Source: UBA922 sp964565405
GTDB lineage: Bacteria > Patescibacteriota > Patescibacteriia > Magasanikbacterales > UBA922
DNA: 26,374 bases
Assembly: GCA_964565405.1 (NCBI GenBank)
Contig: CAZMEW010000014.1
Location: 1 to 26,374, forward strand
Direction: 5' to 3'
Shown here: piece by piece, positions 7,303-14,030 of the stretch
Layout of the letters: each line of letters opens with the position of its first letter
Position numbering within the stretch: position 1 is the first letter of the stretch
Notes under the pieces: generated by a model
What the model saw: only the letters and a program-made list of their open reading frames with translations
Databases searched by the model: none
What the model was told of the DNA's origin: nothing
Translations under genes and position numbers: made by a program

Positions 7303-10300
7303 TTAGTTCAAAGTTCCACCTACTACGTCTGGGTATCCAGACCAGCGAGGTTCCATCTTCTTCAAATCACTGAATGAAGCATTGATGTCAACAACATTGT
7401 TGTTGTCGAGATCATATCCCCATACAAGACCAGAAGAGTTAACATCCTGGAGACTTCCCTGAGCGAACTTGTCAGTAACGCCTGAGAAGGTTCCACGTAC
7501 TTCGTACTGTACAGTTTCTCCATTGTTGACACGTCGGTCATCAACATTTGTGAAGTTGCTGAAAAGTACAGATCCTGCTCCGCCAGGTGTTTCAAGAACT
7601 CCTGGTGAAGTCCATGGACTCGTTGTGGTCAAGTTAATACAGTTACCTGTACTTACACGACACAACTTGGTTCCAGTAACACTTGCTGCATCAGTTGCAA
7701 GCTGTAATTTCACGCTTGTCAAGAGTACATCGAGTGCATCTCCAGAAACATCAGTGTTTGATCCTGCGTTAGCAGTGACTGAGAAGGTAAAGAATGTTTG
7801 TTCTCCACCAACGAGGTCTCCGCTTGCAAAGTTTGTAGTAACATTGGTTACCTGAGCTCCGAGAACAGTCATTTTGTTCGTGAGAGTTTCAGTAACTGTA
7901 ATACTACTTGCACTGAGGTCAGTCTTTGATGACATACCTTCTGCAGTTGTGTTGGTATCTCGCGCCTGGAGCTTCAAGTCAACACTTGAAGTTGCAGTAG
8001 CGTTATCACCATTTCCAATACTATTTACATTGATACCGATATAGAGATACTTGGTAGTATCACGAGGAATCACGTAATTAATATCTTCAAGAGTGGTAGT
8101 TACTCCGTCTCCTGCTGTACCTCCAGAGAAGTCATCAGAAGCAAGAGGCTTAGTCATTGCAGCATCCTCATAGAGTGTGATTGAATCGAAGGTTGAGTTG
8201 AGTACTGAAACAGTATCTCCACCGCCCTGATCAGTCGAAGTTGCAAAGATTACCAGGTCCTTAAGCTTAACGTCTTCATTGGTTGCACGAAGCTGGATGC
8301 GTCCTGCAAGTTGCTTTTGGGTACCTGCAAGAACGTAGAAGTCATTTCGAAGACCCGTGTAATTGGTATCAATTACCGCGGTCAAACTTCCAGATCCAGA
8401 AACGGTCAAGACACGACTACTTACTACAGCGTTTGAGCTGTCGTCAAGAGTGCTTCCAGACGCGTTGATTGGGTTTACGGTTTCTCCATCTTCATCTTCT
8501 GCATCAGCATCCACAGCTTGTAGCTCTACAGCTCCAGTTGCAGATCCGTCAGTAATGTTACCGTATACTTCGAAGTTAACTTTATTTGATGAACCAGCCT
8601 TTACAACGTAGTTAAATCCGTTGAAGAGAGCGATTTCATCATCAAGGTCACTTGTATTGTCTACGAGATCAGTAGCAGTGTCTACAGTTTCTCCTACTGG
8701 AGCGATATAAAGTTTCATATCGTCAACAAGAGACTGCCAGAGATCGCTGTCATTTGATCCTTCTCGGAATTCGAGAGAGGTAAGAGTTACATCTGAAGTA
8801 GATCCTGCTTCAAGGGTACCGCGGTAGAGAAGTACATTATCTGTACCTGCAACAACGGTTTCATCACTCAATGCAGTTGACCGTACGGTCAAAGATGAAG
8901 GACTTACACTCATGGTAGGACCAGTGAGATTTGAAGTTGAAAAATCACCTGAAGCAATTGTGTTGTCAGATGATACACCTTCTGCATCTACATCAGACGC
9001 TGCCCATGTGAAGTAATACTGATCACCATTTACAGCTCCACTTGCTACATCACCCACGATTTCGAACTCATAGGTAGTACCCTGAGTAAGAATCATGTTT
9101 TCTGCAGTAGTAGTAGCGTTCGCGGTTCCAGTAGCACAGGTTCCATCATAGTCAAGAGAGTAACTTCCCTTGCCATTCTTGTCGCGCAAGCGAAGATCTT
9201 CGAGACATGCTGCTGAATTTGGACGCATTACAACGAATTTCATTTCGTCTACGTCGATATCTTCAGCTGTAGCAAGTATAGTGAAGGTACCGAATACTAC
9301 ATCATTCTGGTCTGGGCGTACATCTTCATTGGTGCCTTCAATATCAACATTGATCTTACCACCTTGAAGGGTAACAATAAGCGCATCGTCAGAGCCAGTG
9401 CTCTGCAAGTTGTTGTTAACACCTGCGAGACTTCCAGGGAAATCTACACTGTATGCCATCAAATCTGATGTTTCATCAAGTACGAGCTCTACAGTGTCGT
9501 TTGTGTCAGCAATACCGAGATCTGCGTATACTTTGAAGCGTTCAGTATCACCTGCTTCGATAGTAACTTTCTGGGTGAAATCAAATTTAACCCAATCTCC
9601 AGTTACTACACCAGAAGCTACCAAGGTGCCGCCGTGCATAAGCTTCACGTTCTTGAGAACAGAAGCAGGTGCAGTACCTTTTTGTTTCAAAGTGATTCCT
9701 GTTACTTCAACATCGTCAGCTGCTGAAGCTTCAACATCGAATTCGCTTACTACTACAGAGTTCTGACCAATCTTTGCGTTCGTATCAGAACCGCGTCCAG
9801 TAGTGGTAACAGTTCCAATATCTTGCGCTCCGAGACTAATAGCGTTACCACGAACTGGGAATGATCCACCTACTGAGCCAGTTGCATCTACTTCAGATGC
9901 AGTACTGATTTCAAAGTAGTTCTGATCTCCAGAAGTAGATCCAGCGCCATCAGTGTTCATGTCAGCTTTTACCCAGAAAGTTTCTGTAGAGTTAGCTGAG
10001 ATGTTGGTATTTACATTGAAAGTAGCTTCATCATCAGTGTTGAGGGAGCGACCATTGTCTACTCGAACTCCATTGTGATAAATGTATACTTTACTAAAGT
10101 CATTTCTACTTCCGATACCTGCGCGCTTCAAGGTAACCTGTTCAAGAGTACCAGCTGAAGAACCAGCGCGTACAGTGAACGCGAGGTAGTCAACTCCCTG
10201 TGCACCCATAGGTACAACTCGTGAAGCTGAGGTATTTGAAGCGAGACTTACAGTAAGTGCTCCAGTAGTAGGTGCTGGTGCGCTTCCGTCAACCTGTGTA

Positions 10301-11010
10301 GGATTTTCATACACAGAGTTAGCGGTTACAGTACCACTTCCTACTGAAAGGGTTGCAAATACTGAATCTGATACAGTTCGTACATCACCTGATGTAGCAA
10401 CAGTTCCGTCTACCTTTACCAGAGATCCACTCTGTACGAGGTATACAGTGCTTTCACTAGCTTTCTTTACAAGCATTCCATCATGAGGTTTTGACTCACT
10501 CCAGGTAGCTCGAGTGTCAGCGTAGTTTGACCAGTGGAATGGACTTACGTCACGAACAGTTTTTGCCCATGCGCTTCCATAAAGTGCAGCTGCAACAGCT
10601 TCACTTCCGATCTGAGTGATCTTGTTTCCTGGGCCAATTGCAAATACAGCTGGCGCATCAGTAAGTTTGATCAATCGTGAACCTGGTCGGTAGTTGATAC
10701 CAGCTGGAGTAGCTACAGGGTATGCAAAAAGACATTCACCTGAAACAGTCTTTACATCACTGAAACTAAGATTCCAGCTCTTGAATACATCCTCATGTGG
10801 GAAGTATGCACGTTCCATGCCTGCAGTAAGATAATATACTGCTGAAGCATTTGGTGCTTTGAATAAATCACCGGCTTCAAGTTCTGGACAGGTTGCAGCC
10901 TGAGCCACTGCTGGTGAAACGAGAGCTGCTAAGCCCATGCTCCAAGCGATGGTTACTCCGACTACTGAAGCTGTAAAGAGCTTTTTGCCAAATTTGAGTA
11001 CATCATTCAT
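7303..11010 (-). CDS. secreted S-layer-like surface protein
   Basis: A 1235-aa secreted protein, probably the major surface (S-layer) protein. Residues 1-38 form a Sec signal peptide: basic start, hydrophobic core, and cleavage after AVAQA. Residues ~40-230 contain three copies of a ~45-residue module: GDLFKAPNASAVYYL...SFSDVKTVS, then RLIKLTDAPAVFAI...VRDVS, then GMLVKKASESTVYLV...VRTVS. This module is frequent at the start of Parcubacteria surface proteins. From ~235 to the end come about six Ser/Thr/Asp-rich beta-sandwich-like repeats of 130-170 residues, each with a strand resembling FTVRAGSSAGTLEQVTL or FTILATAEDIDVDEMKF. Cysteines are few and there is no sortase motif or C-terminal anchor. 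Codon use is more GC-rich and uniform than neighbours, as expected for high expression. It is monocistronic between a structured upstream region and a strong terminator. S-layer function is inferred; exact fold is not identified. Confidence 0.85.
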   Translation of the reverse strand: MNDVLKFGKKLFTASVVGVTIAWSMGLAALVSPAVAQAATCPELEAGDLFKAPNASAVYYLTAGMERAYFPHEDVFKSWNLSFSDVKTVSGECLFAYPVATPAGINYRPGSRLIKLTDAPAVFAIGPGNKITQIGSEAVAAALYGSAWAKTVRDVSPFHWSNYADTRATWSESKPHDGMLVKKASESTVYLVQSGSLVKVDGTVATSGDVRTVSDSVFATLSVGSGTVTANSVYENPTQVDGSAPAPTTGALTVSLASNTSASRVVPMGAQGVDYLAFTVRAGSSAGTLEQVTLKRAGIGSRNDFSKVYIYHNGVRVDNGRSLNTDDEATFNVNTNISANSTETFWVKADMNTDGAGSTSGDQNYFEISTASEVDATGSVGGSFPVRGNAISLGAQDIGTVTTTGRGSDTNAKIGQNSVVVSEFDVEASAADDVEVTGITLKQKGTAPASVLKNVKLMHGGTLVASGVVTGDWVKFDFTQKVTIEAGDTERFKVYADLGIADTNDTVELVLDETSDLMAYSVDFPGSLAGVNNNLQSTGSDDALIVTLQGGKINVDIEGTNEDVRPDQNDVVFGTFTILATAEDIDVDEMKFVVMRPNSAACLEDLRLRDKNGKGSYSLDYDGTCATGTANATTTAENMILTQGTTYEFEIVGDVASGAVNGDQYYFTWAASDVDAEGVSSDNTIASGDFSTSNLTGPTMSVSPSSLTVRSTALSDETVVAGTDNVLLYRGTLEAGSTSDVTLTSLEFREGSNDSDLWQSLVDDMKLYIAPVGETVDTATDLVDNTSDLDDEIALFNGFNYVVKAGSSNKVNFEVYGNITDGSATGAVELQAVDADAEDEDGETVNPINASGSTLDDSSNAVVSSRVLTVSGSGSLTAVIDTNYTGLRNDFYVLAGTQKQLAGRIQLRATNEDVKLKDLVIFATSTDQGGGDTVSVLNSTFDSITLYEDAAMTKPLASDDFSGGTAGDGVTTTLEDINYVIPRDTTKYLYIGINVNSIGNGDNATATSSVDLKLQARDTNTTAEGMSSKTDLSASSITVTETLTNKMTVLGAQVTNVTTNFASGDLVGGEQTFFTFSVTANAGSNTDVSGDALDVLLTSVKLQLATDAASVTGTKLCRVSTGNCINLTTTSPWTSPGVLETPGGAGSVLFSNFTNVDDRRVNNGETVQYEVRGTFSGVTDKFAQGSLQDVNSSGLVWGYDLDNNNVVDINASFSDLKKMEPRWSGYPDVVGGTLN

Positions 11011-11045
11011 AACTAATTTTAACCTTTTACCTACGGTAGCACGCG

Positions 11046-11061
11046 AGGAACAAAAGTTCCT
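11046..11061 (-). repeat. leader hairpin near the S-layer start codon
   Basis: AGGAAC-AAAA-GTTCCT forms a perfect 6-base-pair stem with a four-base loop, flanked by outer CTAC/GTAG complementary bases (11031-11034 and 11072-11075). It ends about 35 bases before the ATG and may influence stability or translation of the message. Confidence 0.5.
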
Positions 11062-11142
11062 GTCACCACGGTAGGCAGTTTTTAATTAATCCACTCCCCC
11101 TCGCCATTTTGGCGGGTCGACCTTGCTGGTGGTGGTTTTGGT

Positions 11143-11170
11143 GCTCGAGGGCCAAACCCGAGCTTTTTTT
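11143..11170 (+). terminator. terminator-like hairpin facing against the S-layer gene
   Basis: On the plus strand GCTCG(A)GG pairs with CCCGAGC (11143-11150 and 11157-11163, one bulged A), followed at once by seven Ts (11164-11170). That is the form of a rho-independent terminator, yet no plus-strand gene precedes it. It could end an antisense transcript running over the start of the S-layer gene, or be a leader hairpin of the minus-strand message. Confidence 0.55.
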
Positions 11171-11179
11171 GCCCCTAAT

Positions 11180-11206
11180 CTAGTAAGTCATCTGATGACT
11201 TACTAG
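11180..11206. repeat. perfect 27-base palindrome
   Basis: Arms CTAGTAAGTCATC (11180-11192) and GATGACTTACTAG (11194-11206) are exact complements around a single central T. It lies about 175 bases upstream of the S-layer start codon. It could be an operator for a dimeric regulator or a hairpin in the leader RNA. Confidence 0.75.
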
Positions 11207-11262
11207 TACTGTATGGCAGATATATAGACGAACTTATCGAGTACACATCTGCCATACCGTAC
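11206..11262. repeat. inverted repeat with 16-base arms upstream of the S-layer gene
   Basis: GTACTGTATGGCAGAT (11206-11221) and ATCTGCCATACCGTAC (11247-11262) are complementary at 15 of 16 positions, separated by 25 bases. It directly abuts the 27-base palindrome. Function is unknown. Confidence 0.7.
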
Positions 11263-11325
11263 GGACATGGCGATAAAACTTTTCAAAAAACACGAGAACA
11301 CACTTTGCTTCTACTTATAAACATT

Positions 11326-11380
11326 TCGAGGCAAAGCGGAAGAGAAATTGTATTACACCTTCCCTTCCGCCTTTCCCCGA
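11326..11380 (-). terminator. possible weak terminator behind the DUF5667-type gene
   Basis: Arms 11326-11342 and 11364-11380 pair at about 14 of 17 positions, with the core GCGGAAG/CTTCCGC. The structure begins 5 bases after the stop codon of the gene ending at 11385. No immediate T-run follows on the minus strand; a T-run appears about 40 bases later (complement of 11285-11290). It may therefore only attenuate. Confidence 0.4.
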
Positions 11381-11384
11381 AACT

Positions 11385-12569
11385 TTAGGTAGAAGTAGCG
11401 TTCTTGATACTCGTTGTCGAAGATGTAGTTGACGTTGACACATTTACTGATGTTGTTGGTACAGAAACAGATGGCGTTGAGCTTGGCACGGTGGCAGGGA
11501 TCTGAGTCTGTATTTTCTCAATCACTGTTGTTACCTGCTCTGCAAGAATTTTAGTTGTATTGATCGCTTCAAGAAGATTGGTTTCTTTCAAAGTTTCAAC
11601 TGTCTTTTTTTGTTCGCTAATTGTGGTCGTGGTAGTAACCGAAGTTCCTACGTTAGTTGCAGTTGAGGTACTAATCTGAGTGACAATAGGTGTCGACGAT
11701 ACGCTCACTGCTTGTGTACTAGTTGATTGATTATTCAATTTATTCTGTGCTCGCATGGCTTCTGCGACGATCGATTCTACTGCTTGATCTATGTGGTCTT
11801 TTACAATTTCTTTTTCTTCATTAGAAATTTCTAAATTTGCCTCGGTCTTCTTCTGAACTACGTCTCCTACCATCTCAAGACTCTGTTTGGTTGTTTCAGC
11901 TGAAGTTTTTTCAATCGTAGTTTGTATTCCACCCGCTTCAGAAATTTCCAATGTTTCTTTGAGTGTCTGAGAAATGTCTTGTGCCGAGAGTGAAACTTCC
12001 TTTACCAAATTTTCTACATTCTGGACATCGATGGTCTTGATACTTTCTTGCGCAGAGTCAAGTTTTTTTTGTAGACTGTCTGCTGTTTTTTCAACTAATT
12101 TTGCTTTTTCTTCCCCACCAACACTGTCAGTCTCTACTACTTGTTTTAATATGTGTGCCTGTTTTGAAGCATATGACAGCTTGAGAGACGCTTGTTTTGA
12201 TTCGGGGGCCAAAGCTAACCTACTTGTTTCAACTACCGAATTAAACGCAGTCTTCGCATTCCACAACATATCTCCTGGCTCAGCATAGGCACTAGCAATC
12301 CATCCGAGCGTAGTTAACATCAATGCCAACGCAACAGAAGATAATGGTTTCAACGAACGTACCAATTTCTGGGGTACAAAAATTTTTGCCCACGTATTGA
12401 AGCTGTGCGCAACTTTGGGAGCTTCAGGGATATGTATTCTTGCTTGTGAAGATGTGTGTTCAATTTGTCGTATTAATTGTTCGCGATTACGCAAAGTCCA
12501 CTCGGGACTAGGATTAATCCGAGCTTCAAGGTCTTTGATACTTCTTAATTGTGCCTTGAGCAATTTCAT
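11385..12569 (-). CDS. membrane-anchored DUF5667-type protein, probable anti-sigma factor
   Basis: A 394-aa protein with a short N-terminal cytoplasmic part (about 75 aa, including the Trp/Arg-rich segment NPSPEWTLRNREQLIRQI). One membrane helix follows (about 76-96, SSVALALMLTTLGWIASAYA), then AEPGDMLWNAKTAFNSVVE, the PGD-x-L-W/Y entry of DUF5667-like extracellular domains. The outside part is a long helical, coiled-coil-rich region (about 115-290) and a Ser/Thr/Val low-complexity tail (290-394). It starts 3 bases after the stop of the ECF sigma gene. Sigma gene plus one-helix membrane protein with a small cytoplasmic N-terminus is the usual sigma/anti-sigma layout, so an anti-sigma role that senses the cell envelope is likely but inferred. 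No zinc-binding HxxxCxxC anti-sigma motif is visible. Confidence 0.75.
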   Translation of the reverse strand: MKLLKAQLRSIKDLEARINPSPEWTLRNREQLIRQIEHTSSQARIHIPEAPKVAHSFNTWAKIFVPQKLVRSLKPLSSVALALMLTTLGWIASAYAEPGDMLWNAKTAFNSVVETSRLALAPESKQASLKLSYASKQAHILKQVVETDSVGGEEKAKLVEKTADSLQKKLDSAQESIKTIDVQNVENLVKEVSLSAQDISQTLKETLEISEAGGIQTTIEKTSAETTKQSLEMVGDVVQKKTEANLEISNEEKEIVKDHIDQAVESIVAEAMRAQNKLNNQSTSTQAVSVSSTPIVTQISTSTATNVGTSVTTTTTISEQKKTVETLKETNLLEAINTTKILAEQVTTVIEKIQTQIPATVPSSTPSVSVPTTSVNVSTSTTSSTTSIKNATST

Positions 12570-12572
12570 ACC

Positions 12573-13145
12573 CTATTTTTTATCTTCAAGTGATTTTTTT
12601 AAAATTTTCATGGCCCGATGCAGAGTGACCCGCACAGTGACTACACTCTTGCCCAATATTTGGGCTACTTCAGAAGTTGATAATTCTTCAATATATTTGA
12701 GTACAATGATTTCCTGGTACTCACGCTTCATGCTCTTCATGTGTTTGAGTATCGCTTCAATCTCCTGATCTTTTTGGGTCTTTTCTTCAATACTCCCCTC
12801 ATGCGCAACGTTTTCCAATGTTTCAATCGTACACTCTTTTCTCTTTGCGCGAGCTCTGAAAAAATCAATAAGCGACGTTCGGGCAATGGTATAGATCAAT
12901 CCACTAAAACTTTTTATTTCGGTATCAGTTTCCCGCTGCACATCAACTAGATAATTCCATGCTTTGAGAAATACTTCGCTTACAATATCTTCTGCCTCTT
13001 CTTTGTGAGATACCTTGAAGTATACAAACCGATAAATTTTTGCCACATATCGATCGTATAGTTCTCCAAAGGCTTCAGTATCTTTATGCACCCGAACACG
13101 ATACAAAAGTTTTTTTTCATTAAAATTGTTCAGTGCTTTCACCAT
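12573..13145 (-). CDS. ECF-type RNA polymerase sigma factor
   Basis: A sigma-70 family ECF factor of 190 aa from the ATG at 13145. Region 2 is clear: TEAFGELYDRYVAKIYRFVY, then EEAEDIVSEVFLKAW, the core-binding and -10-recognising helices. Region 4 is MKREYQEIIVLKYIEELSTS followed by EVAQILGKSVVTVRVTLHRA, the -35-binding helix-turn-helix. The open frame extends upstream to a GTG at 13292, adding 49 hydrophobic residues; an AGGAG lies 13 bases before that GTG. I prefer the ATG because it leaves the normal short lead-in to region 2, but the longer form cannot be excluded. It forms an operon with the DUF5667-type gene and is divergent from the HTH gene across a shared operator-like region. It probably drives envelope or surface genes (inference). 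Confidence 0.9.
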   Translation of the reverse strand: MVKALNNFNEKKLLYRVRVHKDTEAFGELYDRYVAKIYRFVYFKVSHKEEAEDIVSEVFLKAWNYLVDVQRETDTEIKSFSGLIYTIARTSLIDFFRARAKRKECTIETLENVAHEGSIEEKTQKDQEIEAILKHMKSMKREYQEIIVLKYIEELSTSEVAQILGKSVVTVRVTLHRAMKILKKSLEDKK

Positions 13146-13349
13146 AGAAGACGTGAAAGTTAAAAAAGTGTTACAGTCATACCTTTTTCTGATTAGAGCA
13201 GTGTATATGGAGGGTATGCTTATACACGTAAAGATACCACAAAGTATAGCATAAGAAAGCCAAAAAATAAAGGCTTTGAACCCTAGATACACTCTATAGG
13301 GCTATCTCCTTTTTTATTAGATACGCCCATATACCATAATCAGTAACAT

Positions 13350-13378
13350 ACTATATTTGTATACAATACTCTATACAA
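13350..13378 (-). promoter_or_regulatory. probable promoter of the sigma/anti-sigma operon
   Basis: On the minus strand TTGTAT (13378-13373) and TATAGT (13355-13350) are spaced by exactly 17 bases. The -10 matches consensus at five of six positions, the -35 at three. A TTGTATACAA palindrome (13357-13366) lies in the spacer, a typical repressor position. Confidence 0.45.
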
Positions 13379-13498
13379 AATATATACAATTGTATATACT
13401 ATTATATACAATTTTATCTCTAAAATATGGCGTTTTTCCCAATAGTAGCCCACACCTTGACAAAAATCATAAAATTGCTATTATTTGTATATACAAAT
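13357..13498. promoter_or_regulatory. operator array of TTGTATA/TATACAA half-sites
   Basis: Eight exact copies of TTGTATA or its complement lie in 142 bases. They form TTGTATACAA (13357-13366), a single TATACAA (13372-13378), an 18-base palindrome TATATACAATTGTATATA (13381-13398), a single TATACAA (13405-13411) and a 16-base palindrome ATTTGTATATACAAAT (13483-13498). The last covers the end of the -10 box and the expected transcription start of the HTH gene; the first lies in the spacer of the sigma promoter. This layout fits a dimeric regulator controlling both divergent genes, most simply the HTH protein itself. The binding protein is inferred. Confidence 0.65.
13457..13484 (+). promoter_or_regulatory. 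promoter of the HTH regulator gene
   Basis: A perfect -35 TTGACA (13457-13462) is followed after 16 bases by TATTAT (13479-13484), five of six matches to the -10 consensus. Transcription would start near 13490, leaving about 15 bases before the ATG at 13506. This placement rules out the in-frame TTG at 13485 as the start codon. Confidence 0.75.
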
Positions 13499-13505
13499 CT
13501 ATACT

Positions 13506-13898
13506 ATGAACCAATCTCCTATTACCAGCCAGGATCAGAAGGAAATCATTCGTGTTTCTATTTCTGAGGCTGCACGATTATTTGGTGTTAATCCACAGAC
13601 CATCCGAAGGGCTATTCGCGACCAAGAAATCACCTATGTGGTCGTCGCTGGAAGATACAAGATCAATTTTGAAAGCTTGGTAAAATGGTCACAGCGAAAA
13701 ACGACTGTAAAGAATAAAACTGAGAAACACGGCATTGGACAATTCGTTGATAAATGGAAAATCTCAAACACACTCTATTCCCCGAGTACCAAAATTCTCA
13801 AAAAAAATATTACAGAAGACGCTACCACGAACAAAGAGAAAAGTATTTCGTCAATTGACACAAATTCATCCGCACCAAATAATGTAGATATGGGTTAG
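13506..13898 (+). CDS. helix-turn-helix (excisionase/MerR-like fold) DNA-binding protein
   Basis: A 130-aa protein with one N-terminal winged-helix-like DNA-binding domain, about residues 15-58: RVSISEAARLFGVNPQTIRR is the helix-turn-helix, and EITYVVVAGRYKINFESLVK is the wing and following helix. This resembles the HTH_17/excisionase family. The remainder is basic and polar, with a GIGQFVDKWKIS stretch and a Ser/Asn-rich tail, and has no recognisable domain. The ATG at 13506 is chosen because the promoter's -10 box overlaps an earlier in-frame TTG. Inverted TTGTATA sites over its own promoter suggest autoregulation and control of the divergent sigma operon. It is probably a small transcription regulator; its small size and fold would also suit an excisionase-like role, for which there is no integrase nearby. 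Confidence 0.8.
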   Translation: MNQSPITSQDQKEIIRVSISEAARLFGVNPQTIRRAIRDQEITYVVVAGRYKINFESLVKWSQRKTTVKNKTEKHGIGQFVDKWKISNTLYSPSTKILKKNITEDATTNKEKSISSIDTNSSAPNNVDMG

Positions 13899-13919
13899 TT
13901 GCCACATGTCTATTTTTTT
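13885..13919 (+). terminator. rho-independent terminator of the HTH gene
   Basis: TAGATATG (13885-13892) pairs with CATGTCTA (13905-13912) with one G-U wobble, followed by seven Ts (13913-13919). The stop codon lies inside the loop. Confidence 0.65.
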
Positions 13920-13926
13920 CTTAGAC

Positions 13927-13980
13927 CTTAGTTAGTTCGAGAGCTTGCGAATTAACTAAGTACTAGGAAAGGATCCTAGT
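13927..13980. repeat. two adjacent hairpins at the left edge of the GC-rich gene
   Basis: The first has 13-base arms, CTTAGTTAGTTCG (13927-13939) and CGAATTAACTAAG (13948-13960), with one wobble pair and an 8-base loop. The second is ACTAGGA (13962-13968) and TCCTAGT (13974-13980) with a 5-base loop. Neither is followed by a T-run, so they are not simple terminators. They mark the change from AT-rich to GC-rich sequence. Confidence 0.6.
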
Positions 13981-14017
13981 GCTCGCTCTTTGACCAACAT
14001 AGTATCTTCTTCCTACC

Positions 14018-14024
14018 AAAGGAG
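14018..14024 (+). promoter_or_regulatory. strong ribosome-binding site
   Basis: AAAGGAG stands 6 bases before the ATG at 14031, a near-ideal Shine-Dalgarno. Most genes here have none, which supports an external origin for the gene that follows. Confidence 0.8.
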
Positions 14025-14030
14025 CCTTTC

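Larger units (their letters stand above)
11011..11384 (-). promoter_or_regulatory. structured upstream region / probable 5' leader of the S-layer-like gene
   Basis: These 374 bases hold no gene but are packed with inverted repeats, listed separately: a hairpin near the start codon, a plus-strand terminator, a perfect 27-base palindrome, a 16-base-arm inverted repeat and an imperfect hairpin behind the upstream gene. The ribosome site before the ATG at 11010 is weak (AAAAGG, about 11021-11028). No convincing -35/-10 pair was found, so the transcript start is unknown. Long folded leaders are known for S-layer mRNAs in other bacteria, where they stabilise the message; that role here is inferred. 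Confidence 0.5.

Noticed and set aside
7469..7855. Plus-strand ORFs opposite the S-layer-like gene (also at 8363, 9170 and 9398)
   Set aside because: Shadows of the strongly biased codons of the minus-strand gene; no domains or start signals.
11011..11384. tRNA or known riboswitch in the S-layer upstream region
   Set aside because: No cloverleaf, no T-loop consensus and no recognisable riboswitch core; only simple hairpins are seen.
13146..13292. N-terminal extension of the sigma factor from a GTG
   Set aside because: Not typical for ECF factors and reads like translated AT-rich noncoding DNA; kept only as an alternative because an AGGAG lies 13 bases before it.
13357..13498. CRISPR array or iteron origin
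   Set aside because: Units are short, irregularly spaced and in both orientations, with no spacers and no rep or cas gene nearby; operator sites fit better.
13927..13980. Integron attC-like site beside the GC-rich gene
   Set aside because: The hairpins lack the GTTRRRY/RYYYAAC core sites, and no integrase is present.
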